Assembly: GCA_016177845.1 (NCBI GenBank)
Contig: JACOUO010000003.1
Span: forward strand, 62,001 to 126,000
Reading direction: 5' to 3'
DNA from: Deltaproteobacteria bacterium
GTDB taxonomy: Bacteria > Desulfobacterota > GWC2-55-46
Length of the DNA stretch: 64,000 nucleotides
The notes beneath the pieces were generated by a model. That model saw only the letters and a program-made list of their open reading frames with translations. It made no database searches and was not told the DNA's origin. A program made the translations under genes and the position numbers. This document shows, piece by piece, positions 19,335 through 28,921 of this stretch. Position 1 is the first letter of the stretch. Every line of letters begins with the position of its first letter.

Positions 19335-20099
19335 ATGATCACAAAAGATTCCAAAAGCATCCTTATAGCCGATGACAGCATTTTTTTCAGGACAAAGCTC
19401 AGTGACATCCTGATAGAAGCTGGGCATAAGGTTAGATTTGCCAAGGACGGCAGGGAAGTCTTAAATGAAATCAAGATAGACTCAAGCGGGATAGACCTTC
19501 TGGTGCTTGACCTGCAGATGCCTGACATAGACGGTTTCGGGGTGCTCAAATGGCTTGAGGATAACGGCTATAAAGAAAAATTTCCGGTGCTGGTCATAAC
19601 GGGAGTTTACGAGCCGAGCAATGTCATGGAGAACTTAAGAAAGCTTGGCGCAGCCGGCCTGATGACAAAGGGCGCAACCCCTGAACAGATAATCTTCCGC
19701 GTTAACAGAATCCTTTTTCCTGATAAAGCATCAAAGGGAATAAGCCCAAGAGACAGGGTGCCGGTTTCATTACCGGTGGATTTTTCAATCGGTGACAATA
19801 AGCAGACAGGATTTCTTCTGAACCTGAGCGAGACTGGGACATTCCTTCATACAAAAGCCGACATACTTGTCGGGGCTATGGTGCATCTTAAGTTCAGTCT
19901 TCCGGGCATGAACAAATTTCTGGAGAACAGCATGCTTGACCTCAAAGGCATCGTTAAGTGGTCAACAGCGGAAGTTGCTACCAAGACACTCTTCGGAGGT
20001 TATGGCATAATGTTCACATCCCTGTCTGAAGCGGACCAGGAAGCCATAAGGAATTTTGTTGAAACCGAACTGATAAGGATAGGCGCAGATATCGAGTGA
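19335..20099 (+). CDS. Response regulator receiver with C-terminal PilZ domain
   Basis: The 254-residue product has a CheY-like receiver (about residues 8-130) with the acidic pair in IADDS, phospho-acceptor Asp in LLVLDLQMPD, the Thr in VLVITG and the Lys in LMTKG. The second half is a PilZ domain (about 140-250) with RDRVPVSLPVDF and NLSETGTFL, resembling the RxxxR and (D/N)xSxxG c-di-GMP motifs; the Arg motif is incomplete, so binding is not assured. The protein probably couples a phosphorelay to second-messenger output such as motility, pili or exopolysaccharide. No cognate kinase is adjacent. Confidence 0.88.
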   Translation: MITKDSKSILIADDSIFFRTKLSDILIEAGHKVRFAKDGREVLNEIKIDSSGIDLLVLDLQMPDIDGFGVLKWLEDNGYKEKFPVLVITGVYEPSNVMENLRKLGAAGLMTKGATPEQIIFRVNRILFPDKASKGISPRDRVPVSLPVDFSIGDNKQTGFLLNLSETGTFLHTKADILVGAMVHLKFSLPGMNKFLENSMLDLKGIVKWSTAEVATKTLFGGYGIMFTSLSEADQEAIRNFVETELIRIGADIE

Positions 20100-20153
20100 C
20101 CTCTACTGGTGCCGGTGGTGAGCCTTTCCTCAGACAATATTTTTTCTTCTTTT

Positions 20154-20555
20154 TCAGGCAGCTTCCCTTCTGACCAATTTCAAAGCCGCGGAATTTATGC
20201 AGTACCTCTTGCCGGTGGGCGCAGGCCCGTCATCAAAGATGTGGCCAAGGTGCGCATCGCAACTGCCGCAGAGCACCTCAGTACGGGTCCTGAAAAAGCT
20301 CCTGTCTTCTTGAGTCCTTACGCTGTCCCGCGATATGGGAGCGGTAAAGCTGGGCCAGCCTGTTCCTGAGTCGAACTTCTGGTCAGAACTGAAAAGCTCA
20401 TTCCCGCAGCATACGCACCTGTATATTCCGGGCTCTTTGGTAAAGGTATATTCACCGGTGAATGCCCGTTCAGTGCCTTTCCGGCGCGTGACATTGAACT
20501 GCTCGGGCGTAAGCTGTTTTTTCCATTCTTCTTCTGATTTCATGATCTTTGCCAT
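20154..20555 (-). CDS. msrB: Peptide-methionine (R)-S-oxide reductase
   Basis: MsrB repairs the R epimer of oxidised methionine. The product (about 133 residues) has the structural zinc pairs (CVCCG and CGSC), [10 protein letters not shown], and the catalytic Cys in RYCINSAAL. The position that is Cys in FDSGCGWPSF forms is Thr here, so the enzyme must use another resolving Cys or external reductant. The ATG at 20555 is chosen because GAGG is 7 bp upstream; a TTG two codons earlier is possible. It is convergent with the REC-PilZ gene. Confidence 0.94.
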   Translation of the reverse strand: MAKIMKSEEEWKKQLTPEQFNVTRRKGTERAFTGEYTFTKEPGIYRCVCCGNELFSSDQKFDSGTGWPSFTAPISRDSVRTQEDRSFFRTRTEVLCGSCDAHLGHIFDDGPAPTGKRYCINSAALKLVRREAA

Positions 20556-20614
20556 AATCAAACCTCTATAAAGATTGTTTGCCTTTTTTTTAATAGTGTC
20601 AAGGGGCTGGCAAA

Positions 20615-20650
20615 AATAAAAAGGGGGGCAGCTTTTAGCTGCCCCCCCTT
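20615..20650 (-). terminator. Intrinsic terminator (minus strand)
   Basis: AAGGGGGGCAGCT and AGCTGCCCCCCCTT pair around AAA on the minus strand and are followed there by TTTTTATTTTTG. It ends the minus-strand transcript of the secreted protein at 20664-21170. Confidence 0.85.
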
Positions 20651-20663
20651 CGATAATCCATAA

Positions 20664-21170
20664 TCAATCTTCGTGTTTCCCTTTGCCTTTCCCCCTGTGC
20701 TCCTTGTGGTCCCTGTAATCCCTGCTGTCCTCATTCTGCCATTTTCTCTCGTGCGATTCCCAGTGTTTTTCTTCTTCCCACTTCTTCCAGTTCTTTTTGA
20801 CCTGTCCGTAGGGGATATGTTCATGTCCGCGGGCGACCCTCCTGTAGTCGGGAGGCAGTTCTATCAATGCGGAAGGCACCCTTGAGGTGACTATCCATGA
20901 GCCGTTATAATCGGAGGCCCTGTACCAGCGTCCTTTATGGGGGCGGTACCAGTAGCCTCTAAAGAAAAAGATATCTTCATCAAGGTCAGGGGCGATGTAG
21001 ACATATGTTCCCGGTATTACTACGACCGCGGGAGGCGAGGATATGACGATGGAAGGAAGAGGCGCGTTTATTCCGATGTTAATATTTATTTCTGCCTGTG
21101 AGGCTTGCGGAAGGATTGAAAGGCCAAGTGCGGCGGCAAATGCCAGTTCCAAAATAAGTTTTTTCTTCAT
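20664..21170 (-). CDS. Secreted basic protein of unknown function
   Basis: The 168-residue product has a clear signal peptide (LILELAFAAALGLSILPQAS, cleavage near QAE). The mature part has a hydrophobic Pro/Val stretch (APLPSIVISSPPAVVVIPG), an aromatic YVYIAPDLDEDIFFFRGYWY segment with RGYWYRPHKGRWYRA, and a highly charged tail rich in His, Lys, Glu and Asp. Similar RGYWYRPHRGRWYR proteins are seen in Nitrospirota, Geobacter and relatives, without known role. The start has AGGAG spaced correctly. Probably periplasmic. Confidence 0.75.
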   Translation of the reverse strand: MKKKLILELAFAAALGLSILPQASQAEININIGINAPLPSIVISSPPAVVVIPGTYVYIAPDLDEDIFFFRGYWYRPHKGRWYRASDYNGSWIVTSRVPSALIELPPDYRRVARGHEHIPYGQVKKNWKKWEEEKHWESHERKWQNEDSRDYRDHKEHRGKGKGKHED

Positions 21171-21289
21171 GCCGGTTCTCCTGATTTAGTTAACCGCCAT
21201 TATAAGAACGGGTTCAGGAGAAATCTGTGAGAAAAGCTACAAAATTTATGGGCATGTCCGGAAAATAGGGGAATCAGGCCGGAAAGGGC

Positions 21290-21994
21290 TCACTTTTCTC
21301 CGACAATAGCTTTGAGACGCTGTATTTCTTTTCTGAGTTCCTCCATCTTTATCTCCCTGCCTATCATCATTTTATTAAGACTTTGCACATCATCGAGCTT
21401 TTCCTGAAGCATCTCAGAGGTCTTTTTGTGCTCGCTTATCTCTTTCTCAAGTAGAATTGCCTTTTCCTTTGCCTTTTCATAGAGCCTGATATTTTCATAG
21501 ACAAGGGGGTTTGCCTCGCCCTGTTTGGGGATGGGCATAAGCGTAAGCTCTTCCAGGGATTCGGCTGTTCTTGAGGCCATATCGAAGCTGACATCGTTCA
21601 GTTTGACAGTGTACCCGAACGGTTCTATGCAGGCCATTATAACCATGGTAAGCGGGCAGCTTATGAAGGGAGAGCCTGTCTCGTCAAATAGTTTTTTGTA
21701 AGCTTCTATACCGACAAGGTTGCACCATTTCCCGTAGACCCCCTTATCGGTATTCGTTACCTCGATGCGGTCAACAAACCCTTTTTCAACGAAAGTGCTT
21801 ATGACATTGGCTACTGTCTCTTCGGCGGTGCTGCCTGATTTGAATTCTATTCCGTAATCTTTCAGGTAATCTATTATATTCCTGCCGACATCCCTTAGAA
21901 GCATCTCCTGTGAAAATGCGTCATACTTTGAAAGAGCCATGCCAAAGCCATAGATGATGGCGTTGTATAATGTATTCTCGAATTCCTTTATCAT
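21290..21994 (-). CDS. Unknown protein with C-terminal coiled coil
   Basis: The product (about 234 residues) starts MIKEFENTLYNAIIYGFGMA; the ATG at 21994 has an ideal AAGGAG box. The N-terminal 160 residues look globular (VGRNIIDYLKDYGIEF, VYGKWCNLVGIEAYKKLFDE, CPLTMVIMACIEPFGYTVKL), somewhat like the sensor or 4-vinyl-reductase-type domains of signalling proteins. The last 70 residues are a coiled coil (EISEHKKTSEMLQEKLDD, MMIGREIKMEELRKEIQRLK) of the kind that normally leads into a histidine kinase, but no kinase domain follows. I infer a signalling-derived sensor stub; no function is claimed. Confidence 0.6.
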   Translation of the reverse strand: MIKEFENTLYNAIIYGFGMALSKYDAFSQEMLLRDVGRNIIDYLKDYGIEFKSGSTAEETVANVISTFVEKGFVDRIEVTNTDKGVYGKWCNLVGIEAYKKLFDETGSPFISCPLTMVIMACIEPFGYTVKLNDVSFDMASRTAESLEELTLMPIPKQGEANPLVYENIRLYEKAKEKAILLEKEISEHKKTSEMLQEKLDDVQSLNKMMIGREIKMEELRKEIQRLKAIVGEK

Positions 21995-22105
21995 AATAAT
22001 CTCCTTTTTAAAGGATGCAGAATTCGCTTTGTTATTTCTAATTTTAACATATTCGGGTCGCAAAGTGAGGGGTAAAAATAGAGGCGGAAAAAAGGCTTTG
22101 GAATG

Positions 22106-22591
22106 CTATTTTTCCTGGCGGAAATAGGAGAGTATGGCAAGGCCGACCCCTATTGATATGGCCATATCAGCCACATTGAAGGCAGGCCAATGAGTATTGC
22201 CGATATAAAAATCAAGAAAGTCCGTTACCTCGCCGAACCTTACCCTGTCGATGAGGTTGCCGATTGCGCCGCCTGCGATGAGCGAGAGCGCAACAGGCAT
22301 GAGTATGCCCGCGGCCTGTCTGATAAGTACGCCTATTATAACGAGAGCGGCGGTTGAGGTGCCGATGAGGAAGAGCTTGCTTAGAAGCGCGCCGTCATTG
22401 AATATGCCGAAGGCAGCCCCGGGGTTTTTGAAATGAACCACATTGAAAAAACCCGGAACTATCTCGATAATGCTGTTCTCGTACATCCCGCGGATTATGA
22501 GGACTTTGGTAAGCTGGTCGAAAAAGATAACCGCAGTTGCGATAACCAGAAGTATTTTAAATTTGGTACTTATTTTAAAGCCTCCCGGCAC
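22106..22591 (-). CDS. lspA: Lipoprotein signal peptidase (signal peptidase II)
   Basis: LspA cleaves prolipoproteins in the inner membrane. The 161-residue product has four membrane helices and the two catalytic-Asp regions [17 protein letters not shown] and FNVADMAIS, plus [11 protein letters not shown]. The start is GTG, overlapping the 3' end of ileS by 22 bp, so translation is probably coupled. The ileS-lspA order is typical. It serves the several lipoproteins encoded in this window. Confidence 0.95.
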   Translation of the reverse strand: MPGGFKISTKFKILLVIATAVIFFDQLTKVLIIRGMYENSIIEIVPGFFNVVHFKNPGAAFGIFNDGALLSKLFLIGTSTAALVIIGVLIRQAAGILMPVALSLIAGGAIGNLIDRVRFGEVTDFLDFYIGNTHWPAFNVADMAISIGVGLAILSYFRQEK

Positions 22592-25383
22592 CTTTCACAT
22601 ACTGTGGGGTGTTCCTTGCTCTCGCCTACAAATGGGCTGTAATGCCAGCACCTTTCGCATTTGCCGCCTTTGGCGGCCTCAACAGTAATCCTTAAGCCCG
22701 GAATGTCCTTTGATTCGAAATAGGCCCTTGTCTCTGTTTCCAGAGGCGCGTCCTGACTCTCCGCGACCTTGAACTCTGATACTATAAGCACCTCTTCAAG
22801 GGCATGCTCCTCATTCTCAAGGAGCTTTTTAAGCTCTTCGGTCGGATATACTTCCACGCTTGCGTCAAGCGGATGCCCGATTATCTTTCTCTGCCTTGCT
22901 GCCTCAAGAGCCTTTGACGCCTCTGCCTTGATTGCGAAGAGTTTTTCCCACTTCTCTTCAAGGGCGTTGTCCAGCCACTCCTGCTTGACCTCAGGGAATG
23001 AAGCAAGGTGGACGCTCTGTGCCTTTTGGCCCGGCATGAAAGCCCATGCCTCTTCAGATGTAAAGACCAGTACCGGAGCCGTAAGCCTTACAAGGCTGTC
23101 GAGCACGGTAAAGATGGTCGTCTGGGCGGCGCGCCTGCCCTGTGAGTCAGCCCTGCAGGTATAAAGCCTGTCCTTTACCACATCAAGGTAAGATGCGCTC
23201 AGGTCGACCGTACAGAAGTTATGCACGGAATGATATATTACATGGAAATCGAATGAGTCATAAGAGTTCCTGATGCGCTCCGTTAATTTTGTAAGCTTAT
23301 GGAGCGTGAGCCTGTCGAGTTCTTCAAGCTCATTGTACGGTACAGTGTCCTTTGCAGGGTCAAAGTCGTAAAGATTTCCGAGTATGAACCTGAAGGTATT
23401 CCTTATCCTTCTGTACGCCTCTGAAAGGCGTTTTAAGATCTCCTCAGAGATGCGGACATCCTCACGGTAGTCCTCGCCCGAGACCCACAGCCTTAAGACC
23501 TCTGCGCCGTATTTATTGATAACTTCCTGAGGCGCGATTACATTGCCGATGGATTTGCTCATCTTCTTGCCGGAGCCGTCAACTACAAAGCCGTGCGTAA
23601 GCACAGACTTGTATGGCGGGGTAGAGCGCGTGCCTTCAGAGGCAAGCAGAGATGAGTGGAACCAACCCCTGTGCTGGTCGCTGCCCTCAAGATAGAGGTC
23701 AGCCGGGAATTTAAGGTTTGGCCTTCTCTCAAGCACAGCCGCGAAGCTTACGCCGGAATCAAACCAGACATCCAGGATGTCCTCTTCCTTTTCAAAGCTG
23801 CCGTGCCCGCACTTCGGGCATTTGACGCCTTCGGGCAAAAGGTCTTTAAGCTCCTTTTCAAACCATATATCAGCCCCCTGCTTTTCAAACTCATTGGCGA
23901 GGCTTTCAATCAGCTTTCCGTCAAGGAATGAGTTGCCGCACTCTTTGCACTTAAGAGCGGGGATCGGCACGCCCCAGGCCCTCTGCCTTGAGAGGCACCA
24001 GTCAGGCCTGTTGACTATCATGTTATATATGCGGTCTTTTCCCCATGCGGGAATCCACTGTATCTTATTGTTGATGGCGTCAAGCGCCTTGTGCCTGAGA
24101 TCCCCTGCCTTCATTGAGGCGAACCACTGCTCGGTCGCCCTGAAGATTATGGGAGATTTGCACCTCCAGCAGTGCGGGTATGAGTGCCTGATGTCCTCTT
24201 TAACGATAAGGGCATTATTTGTTTTTAAAAGCTCGATTACATTCTCATTGGCCTTGAACACGAACTGGCCTTCGAACATGGGCACATCTTTGGTGAACTT
24301 GCCTGAGTTGTCAACGGGGTTATATATGTCAAGCCCGTACTTAAGCCCTATCTCGTAGTCTTCCTGTCCGTGCCCCGGGGCGATATGGACGCAGCCTGTT
24401 CCGGCCTCAAGGGTTACATGTTCACCGGGCAGCACCGCAGATTCCCTGTCAATGAATGGATGGCGGGCTTTTAACCCCTCGATATTCCTGTAATGGAAAT
24501 TTTTCAGTATCTTGAGCTTGTCCTTATCCCATCCGAATTTGGGGGCGATTGTCTCAAGCAGGCCCTTGGCAACTACATAGCCTGCGCCATCCACCGATAC
24601 AAGCACATATTCAAGCTCAGGATGGAGCGCGATGGCAAGGTTTGCCGGAAGCGTCCACGGTGTAGTTGTCCAGATGACGATAAAGGTTTTTTCATCGGTT
24701 GATTCAACCCCAAGTTTCTTTGCAAGGTCTTGAGGATTTACCTCGAATTTTACATATATCGAAGGAGAGGTCTTGTCAGCATACTCAACCTCTGCCTCCG
24801 CAAGCGCGGTCCTGCATGACGAGCACCAGTGGACAGGCTTCTTTCCTTTGTACACGAGCCCATTCTCTGCAAATTTGCCAAGCTCCCTTAATATGGAAGC
24901 CTGATAGCCGTAATTCATGGTAAGGTAAGGGTTGTCCCACTCACCGAAAACGCCAAGCCTTTTGAAGTCCTCTTTCTGAATGTTTACGAACTTCTCTGCG
25001 TAGGCCCTGCACTTCTTCCTTATCTCGGCCTTTGTTAATTCTCCCTTTTTCTGGCCAAGCTCTTTTTCCACCTGTAGTTCGATTGGAAGCCCGTGGCAGT
25101 CCCAGCCCGGCACATAATCGGTTGAATACCCGCTCATGTACCTGCTCTTTACAACGAAGTCCTTGAGTATCTTATTTAACGCATGGCCGATGTGGATGTT
25201 GCCGTTGGCATAGGGCGGGCCGTCATGGAGCGTGTACTTTGGCCTGTCCTTGCCGGCCTCTTCTATCTTTTTATAAAGCCCTGAGGCCTCCCAGCTCTTC
25301 AGAGTTTCAGGTTCCTTTTTTGGAAGTTCGGCCTTCATCTGAAAATCTGTCTTGGGCAGGTTCAGGGTAGTTTTATAGTCCAT
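22570..25383 (-). CDS. ileS: Isoleucyl-tRNA synthetase
   Basis: This class I synthetase charges tRNA-Ile and edits valine. The 937-residue product has the HIGH motif ([20 protein letters not shown]), the class I KMSKS motif ([16 protein letters not shown]), the CP1 editing domain between them, and a C-terminal zinc ribbon (CERCWHYS...CERC). No T-box-like leader is visible in the 265 bp upstream (25384-25648), which I could not otherwise interpret. Confidence 0.97.
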   Translation of the reverse strand: MDYKTTLNLPKTDFQMKAELPKKEPETLKSWEASGLYKKIEEAGKDRPKYTLHDGPPYANGNIHIGHALNKILKDFVVKSRYMSGYSTDYVPGWDCHGLPIELQVEKELGQKKGELTKAEIRKKCRAYAEKFVNIQKEDFKRLGVFGEWDNPYLTMNYGYQASILRELGKFAENGLVYKGKKPVHWCSSCRTALAEAEVEYADKTSPSIYVKFEVNPQDLAKKLGVESTDEKTFIVIWTTTPWTLPANLAIALHPELEYVLVSVDGAGYVVAKGLLETIAPKFGWDKDKLKILKNFHYRNIEGLKARHPFIDRESAVLPGEHVTLEAGTGCVHIAPGHGQEDYEIGLKYGLDIYNPVDNSGKFTKDVPMFEGQFVFKANENVIELLKTNNALIVKEDIRHSYPHCWRCKSPIIFRATEQWFASMKAGDLRHKALDAINNKIQWIPAWGKDRIYNMIVNRPDWCLSRQRAWGVPIPALKCKECGNSFLDGKLIESLANEFEKQGADIWFEKELKDLLPEGVKCPKCGHGSFEKEEDILDVWFDSGVSFAAVLERRPNLKFPADLYLEGSDQHRGWFHSSLLASEGTRSTPPYKSVLTHGFVVDGSGKKMSKSIGNVIAPQEVINKYGAEVLRLWVSGEDYREDVRISEEILKRLSEAYRRIRNTFRFILGNLYDFDPAKDTVPYNELEELDRLTLHKLTKLTERIRNSYDSFDFHVIYHSVHNFCTVDLSASYLDVVKDRLYTCRADSQGRRAAQTTIFTVLDSLVRLTAPVLVFTSEEAWAFMPGQKAQSVHLASFPEVKQEWLDNALEEKWEKLFAIKAEASKALEAARQRKIIGHPLDASVEVYPTEELKKLLENEEHALEEVLIVSEFKVAESQDAPLETETRAYFESKDIPGLRITVEAAKGGKCERCWHYSPFVGESKEHPTVCERCREALK

Positions 25384-25648
25384 TTTTATTACTTACTCCT
25401 TTTTGATAAAGAGCGCGTCAGTTTTTTAGCTAAACTATATCTAATAACATAAGGCGGCTTGAAATTCAATTACTCCGCCATAAATGACATGGATTTCGGC
25501 AAGTATTTTACTTTTATATGCCCGATTCAATTTTTTTTGGGACTTTCGGCCAACAAGCCTTGAAATTTTATCAATTATATCCGCATTCTGCGGCAATGCG
25601 CGCCGGTTTACAGTTCGCTCGATTCGTGGTATTTTAAAAGATTAGGGT

Positions 25649-27661
25649 ATGCCAATGGAAAAGAAGAACGCACAGTTTAAAATAAATACGGAATTCAAGC
25701 CCAAGGGCGACCAGCCTGAGGCCATAGAGTCGCTTGTAAAGGGCATACTCGAAGGGCAAAAACACCAGATACTCCTTGGCGTGACAGGTTCAGGCAAGAC
25801 ATTTACCGCGGCAAAGGTAATAGAGCGGCTTGGCAGGCCATCCCTTGTAATCGCTCCGAACAAGACTTTGGCGGCACAGCTCTATGCCGAGTTCAAGGAC
25901 CTGTTCCCGGAGAATGCGGTAGAGTATTTTGTCTCTTATTATGATTATTACCAGCCTGAGGCCTATGTGCCTACGACAGACACCTTCATTGAGAAAGACG
26001 CCTCAATCAATGACGAGATAGACAAGCTCCGCCATTCCGCTACGCATTCGCTCCTTACAAGGCGAGATGTCATAATAGTGGCCTCAGTCTCCTGCATCTA
26101 CGGAATCGGCTCCCCTGATGATTACGGCTCAATGCATGTCTATGCTGAAAGGGGCATGGAGGCAGACAGGGGTACGGTTCTCAAGCGGCTTGTTGAGATG
26201 CAGTATGCAAGGAACGACTTTGACTTCCACAGGGGCACATTCAGGGTAAGGGGCGATGTAGTCGATATCTTCCCTGCCTATGAGGCTGAGACAGCTTTAA
26301 GGTTTGAGTTCTTTGGCGACACTATCGAGACCATCTCGGAAATAGACCCGCTGAGGGGAAAGCCCATAAGGAAAGTGGAAAGGGCATTGATACATCCTGC
26401 AAGCCATTTTGTCACAACAAGGGATAAGCTCAAAGGCGCGATAGACCTGATAAGGGAAGAGCTTCGTGAAAGGCTTACGGAGCTTAAAAGGCAGAATAAA
26501 CTTTTGGAGATGCAGAGGCTTGAGCAGAGGACCTTATTTGATATCGAGCTTCTTGAGGAGATGGGATACTGCCCCGGTATTGAGAATTACTCAAGGCATA
26601 TCTCAGGAAGGCTTCCTGGAGAGTCCCCGTTTACGCTTATAGATTATTTCCCCGAAGATTTTCTCCTTTTCATAGATGAGAGCCATATCACGATACCGCA
26701 GATAAACGGCATGTACCACGGTGACAGGTCAAGGAAGCAGACGCTTATCGAGTACGGCTTCAGGCTGCCGTCGGCGCTTGATAACAGGCCTTTGAGATTT
26801 GAGGAGTTCGAAAAAAGGGTGAACCAGGCTGTTTTTGTCTCGGCTACTCCCGGAGATTACGAGCACAAGGTTGCTGACGGCAATATTGTCGAGCAGATAA
26901 TCCGCCCCACCGGGCTTATGGACCCTGAGATAGAGGTGAGGCCGGCGACCTCGCAGGTTGACGATCTCCTCGGCGAAATAAGAAAAGGGGTGAGGAAAGG
27001 CGAAAGGGTGCTTGTCACTACCCTTACAAAGAGGATGGCAGAGGACCTGACGCAGTATTATTCCGAGCTTGGGATAAAGGTCAAATACCTGCATTCGGAC
27101 ATAGAGACGCTTGAGAGGATAGAGATAATAAGGGATTTAAGGCTCGGCAAATTCGATGTGCTCGTAGGCATTAACCTCTTAAGGGAAGGCCTTGATATAC
27201 CTGAAGTGTCGCTTGTGGCGATACTGGATGCTGACAAGGAAGGCTTTCTGCGCTCAGAACGCTCGCTCATTCAGACCTGCGGAAGGGCGGCAAGGAACTT
27301 AAACGGCAGGGTCATTCTCTACGCTGACACTGTCACGAAGTCCATGCGCGCGGCTATCAGTGAGACAAAGCGAAGGAGGAAGATACAGCAGGAGTATAAC
27401 GAGGAGAACGGGATAACGCCTTCGACCATCAAGAGCAAGATCAAGGATATCTTAAGCTCCATCTACGAAGTAGATTATTATACCGTGCCTGTAGCGGCTG
27501 AAAAAAAAGAGGAATACATACCGCCGCATGAGATTCCGAATATACTTAAATCGCTCAGGAAAGAGATGGAGAAGGCCGCAAAGAAACTCGATTTCGAAAA
27601 GGCGGCTGAGCTGAGGGACAGGATAAAGGAGCTTGAGGACCTTGAGCTGAAAATGGGTTGA
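25649..27661 (+). CDS. uvrB: Excinuclease ABC subunit B
   Basis: UvrB is the damage-verifying helicase-like subunit of nucleotide excision repair. The 670-residue product has Walker A ([14 protein letters not shown]), the beta-hairpin region [11 protein letters not shown], motif II-type DESH ([12 protein letters not shown]), helicase motifs V/VI ([25 protein letters not shown]) and the C-terminal UVR domain ([20 protein letters not shown]) that contacts UvrC. Its stop abuts that of the convergent PilZ gene. Confidence 0.97.
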   Translation: MPMEKKNAQFKINTEFKPKGDQPEAIESLVKGILEGQKHQILLGVTGSGKTFTAAKVIERLGRPSLVIAPNKTLAAQLYAEFKDLFPENAVEYFVSYYDYYQPEAYVPTTDTFIEKDASINDEIDKLRHSATHSLLTRRDVIIVASVSCIYGIGSPDDYGSMHVYAERGMEADRGTVLKRLVEMQYARNDFDFHRGTFRVRGDVVDIFPAYEAETALRFEFFGDTIETISEIDPLRGKPIRKVERALIHPASHFVTTRDKLKGAIDLIREELRERLTELKRQNKLLEMQRLEQRTLFDIELLEEMGYCPGIENYSRHISGRLPGESPFTLIDYFPEDFLLFIDESHITIPQINGMYHGDRSRKQTLIEYGFRLPSALDNRPLRFEEFEKRVNQAVFVSATPGDYEHKVADGNIVEQIIRPTGLMDPEIEVRPATSQVDDLLGEIRKGVRKGERVLVTTLTKRMAEDLTQYYSELGIKVKYLHSDIETLERIEIIRDLRLGKFDVLVGINLLREGLDIPEVSLVAILDADKEGFLRSERSLIQTCGRAARNLNGRVILYADTVTKSMRAAISETKRRRKIQQEYNEENGITPSTIKSKIKDILSSIYEVDYYTVPVAAEKKEEYIPPHEIPNILKSLRKEMEKAAKKLDFEKAAELRDRIKELEDLELKMG

Positions 27662-28336
27662 TCAGTGGCCGATATCAGCGATTAAAGCTATGAAGCTGTC
27701 AAGCCTCTTCTGAGCCTCTGCCTTTATCTCATCGAATAATATCCCGAAAACTACCCTGTCCTCGTCCTTGTTGATGTTTCGCACAGCGCCTTTTACGCTT
27801 ATCTTATCTTCTATGCTCGGCAGCTGTATCTTAACCTCTATCTGTCTGTTTATGTCGATGCTCTCATAAAGCGCGGCCACATTATCTACAGCGTTGGTCT
27901 TTATTACGCACCTGCAGCCCTGCCTGCTTATATCAACTATGACTGTTTCCACAAGATTCTCATTCAATTTGGCGTGCGCCGGCAGTATGCACTCGTACCT
28001 TGGGCTTGTGCGTACATTTACGCCTTCTATCTTTGTGGGATATGTAATGAAGAATAATTTTGAGGGGACTGAGATTATATTAAGGATGCTGCTCTTGAAG
28101 CCGTAAACAGAGCCTTTGTAAAGGTATCGTATTATTACGGGACTTTCTTTGACCGCGTCGCTCCTGAAGTTCCCTATCAGGTCGTGGTTCGAGAGCTTTA
28201 TTATCAGGTATGAGCTGTTCTCCATGCCTATGAGAGTGCCTTTGGTCCGCAGGTTCAGGTCTGATATCTCGACGAGTATTTCAGTGCCAAGAGTGATATG
28301 CAGGTGGACATGTTGTGCGGCGGCGTTTACGGTCAT
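27662..28336 (-). CDS. YcgR-like c-di-GMP binding PilZ protein
   Basis: The 224-residue product has an N-terminal YcgR-type beta barrel (about residues 10-105) followed by a PilZ domain (about 110-215). The complete c-di-GMP signature is present: RTSPRYE gives RxxxR and DISRQG gives DxSxxG. YcgR proteins act as c-di-GMP-dependent brakes on motility or as general c-di-GMP effectors. With the REC-PilZ protein at 19.3 kb, this is the second PilZ protein in the window and the one with the intact motif. Confidence 0.88.
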   Translation of the reverse strand: MTVNAAAQHVHLHITLGTEILVEISDLNLRTKGTLIGMENSSYLIIKLSNHDLIGNFRSDAVKESPVIIRYLYKGSVYGFKSSILNIISVPSKLFFITYPTKIEGVNVRTSPRYECILPAHAKLNENLVETVIVDISRQGCRCVIKTNAVDNVAALYESIDINRQIEVKIQLPSIEDKISVKGAVRNINKDEDRVVFGILFDEIKAEAQKRLDSFIALIADIGH

Positions 28337-28434
28337 ATTCCCCTCGGTGCGGCAGAATTTGGGTAAATGTTGGAATTTTCAAAAAAGATACACCAAGGGG
28401 GTATCAAAGTAAAGATGGAATTTCGGGAACTCCC

Positions 28435-28776
28435 TTATCTCCTGTGGCATGGGTCGCAGGGGGTCTGGGTGTAGGTCTCATTCCTCGTGATTGCCTTGCT
28501 ATCCTTATCGATTACGGTAAATCTCGCGCTGTCTATCGGGCATGTTCCGTATATCATGTTCTTATTATCGAACTGCCCTTTTGTGACATACTCAAAATCA
28601 ACGACATAGGTGAACCAGTCGTCCTCATATTCGAGCCTTTTTTCTCCGCGGTCCTTGAACTGGAGTATCTTCCAGAGAGGCATCTCCTTTTTTACTTCGG
28701 GGGTAGGCTTTTCTATCAGGTTCTGCGATGAGCAGGCTGTAAGCATTACAAGCAGTATTATAATAAAATATTTCAT
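28435..28776 (-). CDS. Small lipoprotein with a C-terminal CxxCH motif
   Basis: The 113-residue product has a lipoprotein signal (IIILLVMLTACSS). The mature part is acidic and beta-rich with aromatic residues (YEDDWFTYVVDFEYVTKG) and ends PCDPCHRR, so a CxxCH heme-attachment motif occupies the last residues. Whether heme is attached is unclear, because a distal ligand and a folded heme pocket are not evident. No family recognised. Confidence 0.65.
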   Translation of the reverse strand: MKYFIIILLVMLTACSSQNLIEKPTPEVKKEMPLWKILQFKDRGEKRLEYEDDWFTYVVDFEYVTKGQFDNKNMIYGTCPIDSARFTVIDKDSKAITRNETYTQTPCDPCHRR

Positions 28777-28853
28777 CAGGCCTCCGTTTTACGCTCTTTT
28801 CAGAGGATGGTTTTTGATATGAAACCGTGCAGTAATAAATTTGCAAACACAGC

Positions 28854-28882
28854 TTGCTACTCTTAATATAAAAAGATACAAT
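28854..28882 (+). promoter_or_regulatory. Probable promoter of metH
   Basis: TTGCTA (28854-28859) and TACAAT (28877-28882) are 17 bp apart. The start of transcription would be near 28889, which agrees with translation from ATG 28922 rather than from the more upstream in-frame ATG at 28841. No cobalamin or SAM riboswitch is seen. Confidence 0.5.
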
Positions 28883-28921
28883 TGTCTATTAAATAAACCT
28901 AAAAAGGGAGAGACTATTTAC

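Noticed and set aside
25384-25648. T-box leader before ileS
   Set aside because: No AGGGTGGNACCGCG-like antiterminator box or specifier loop is visible.
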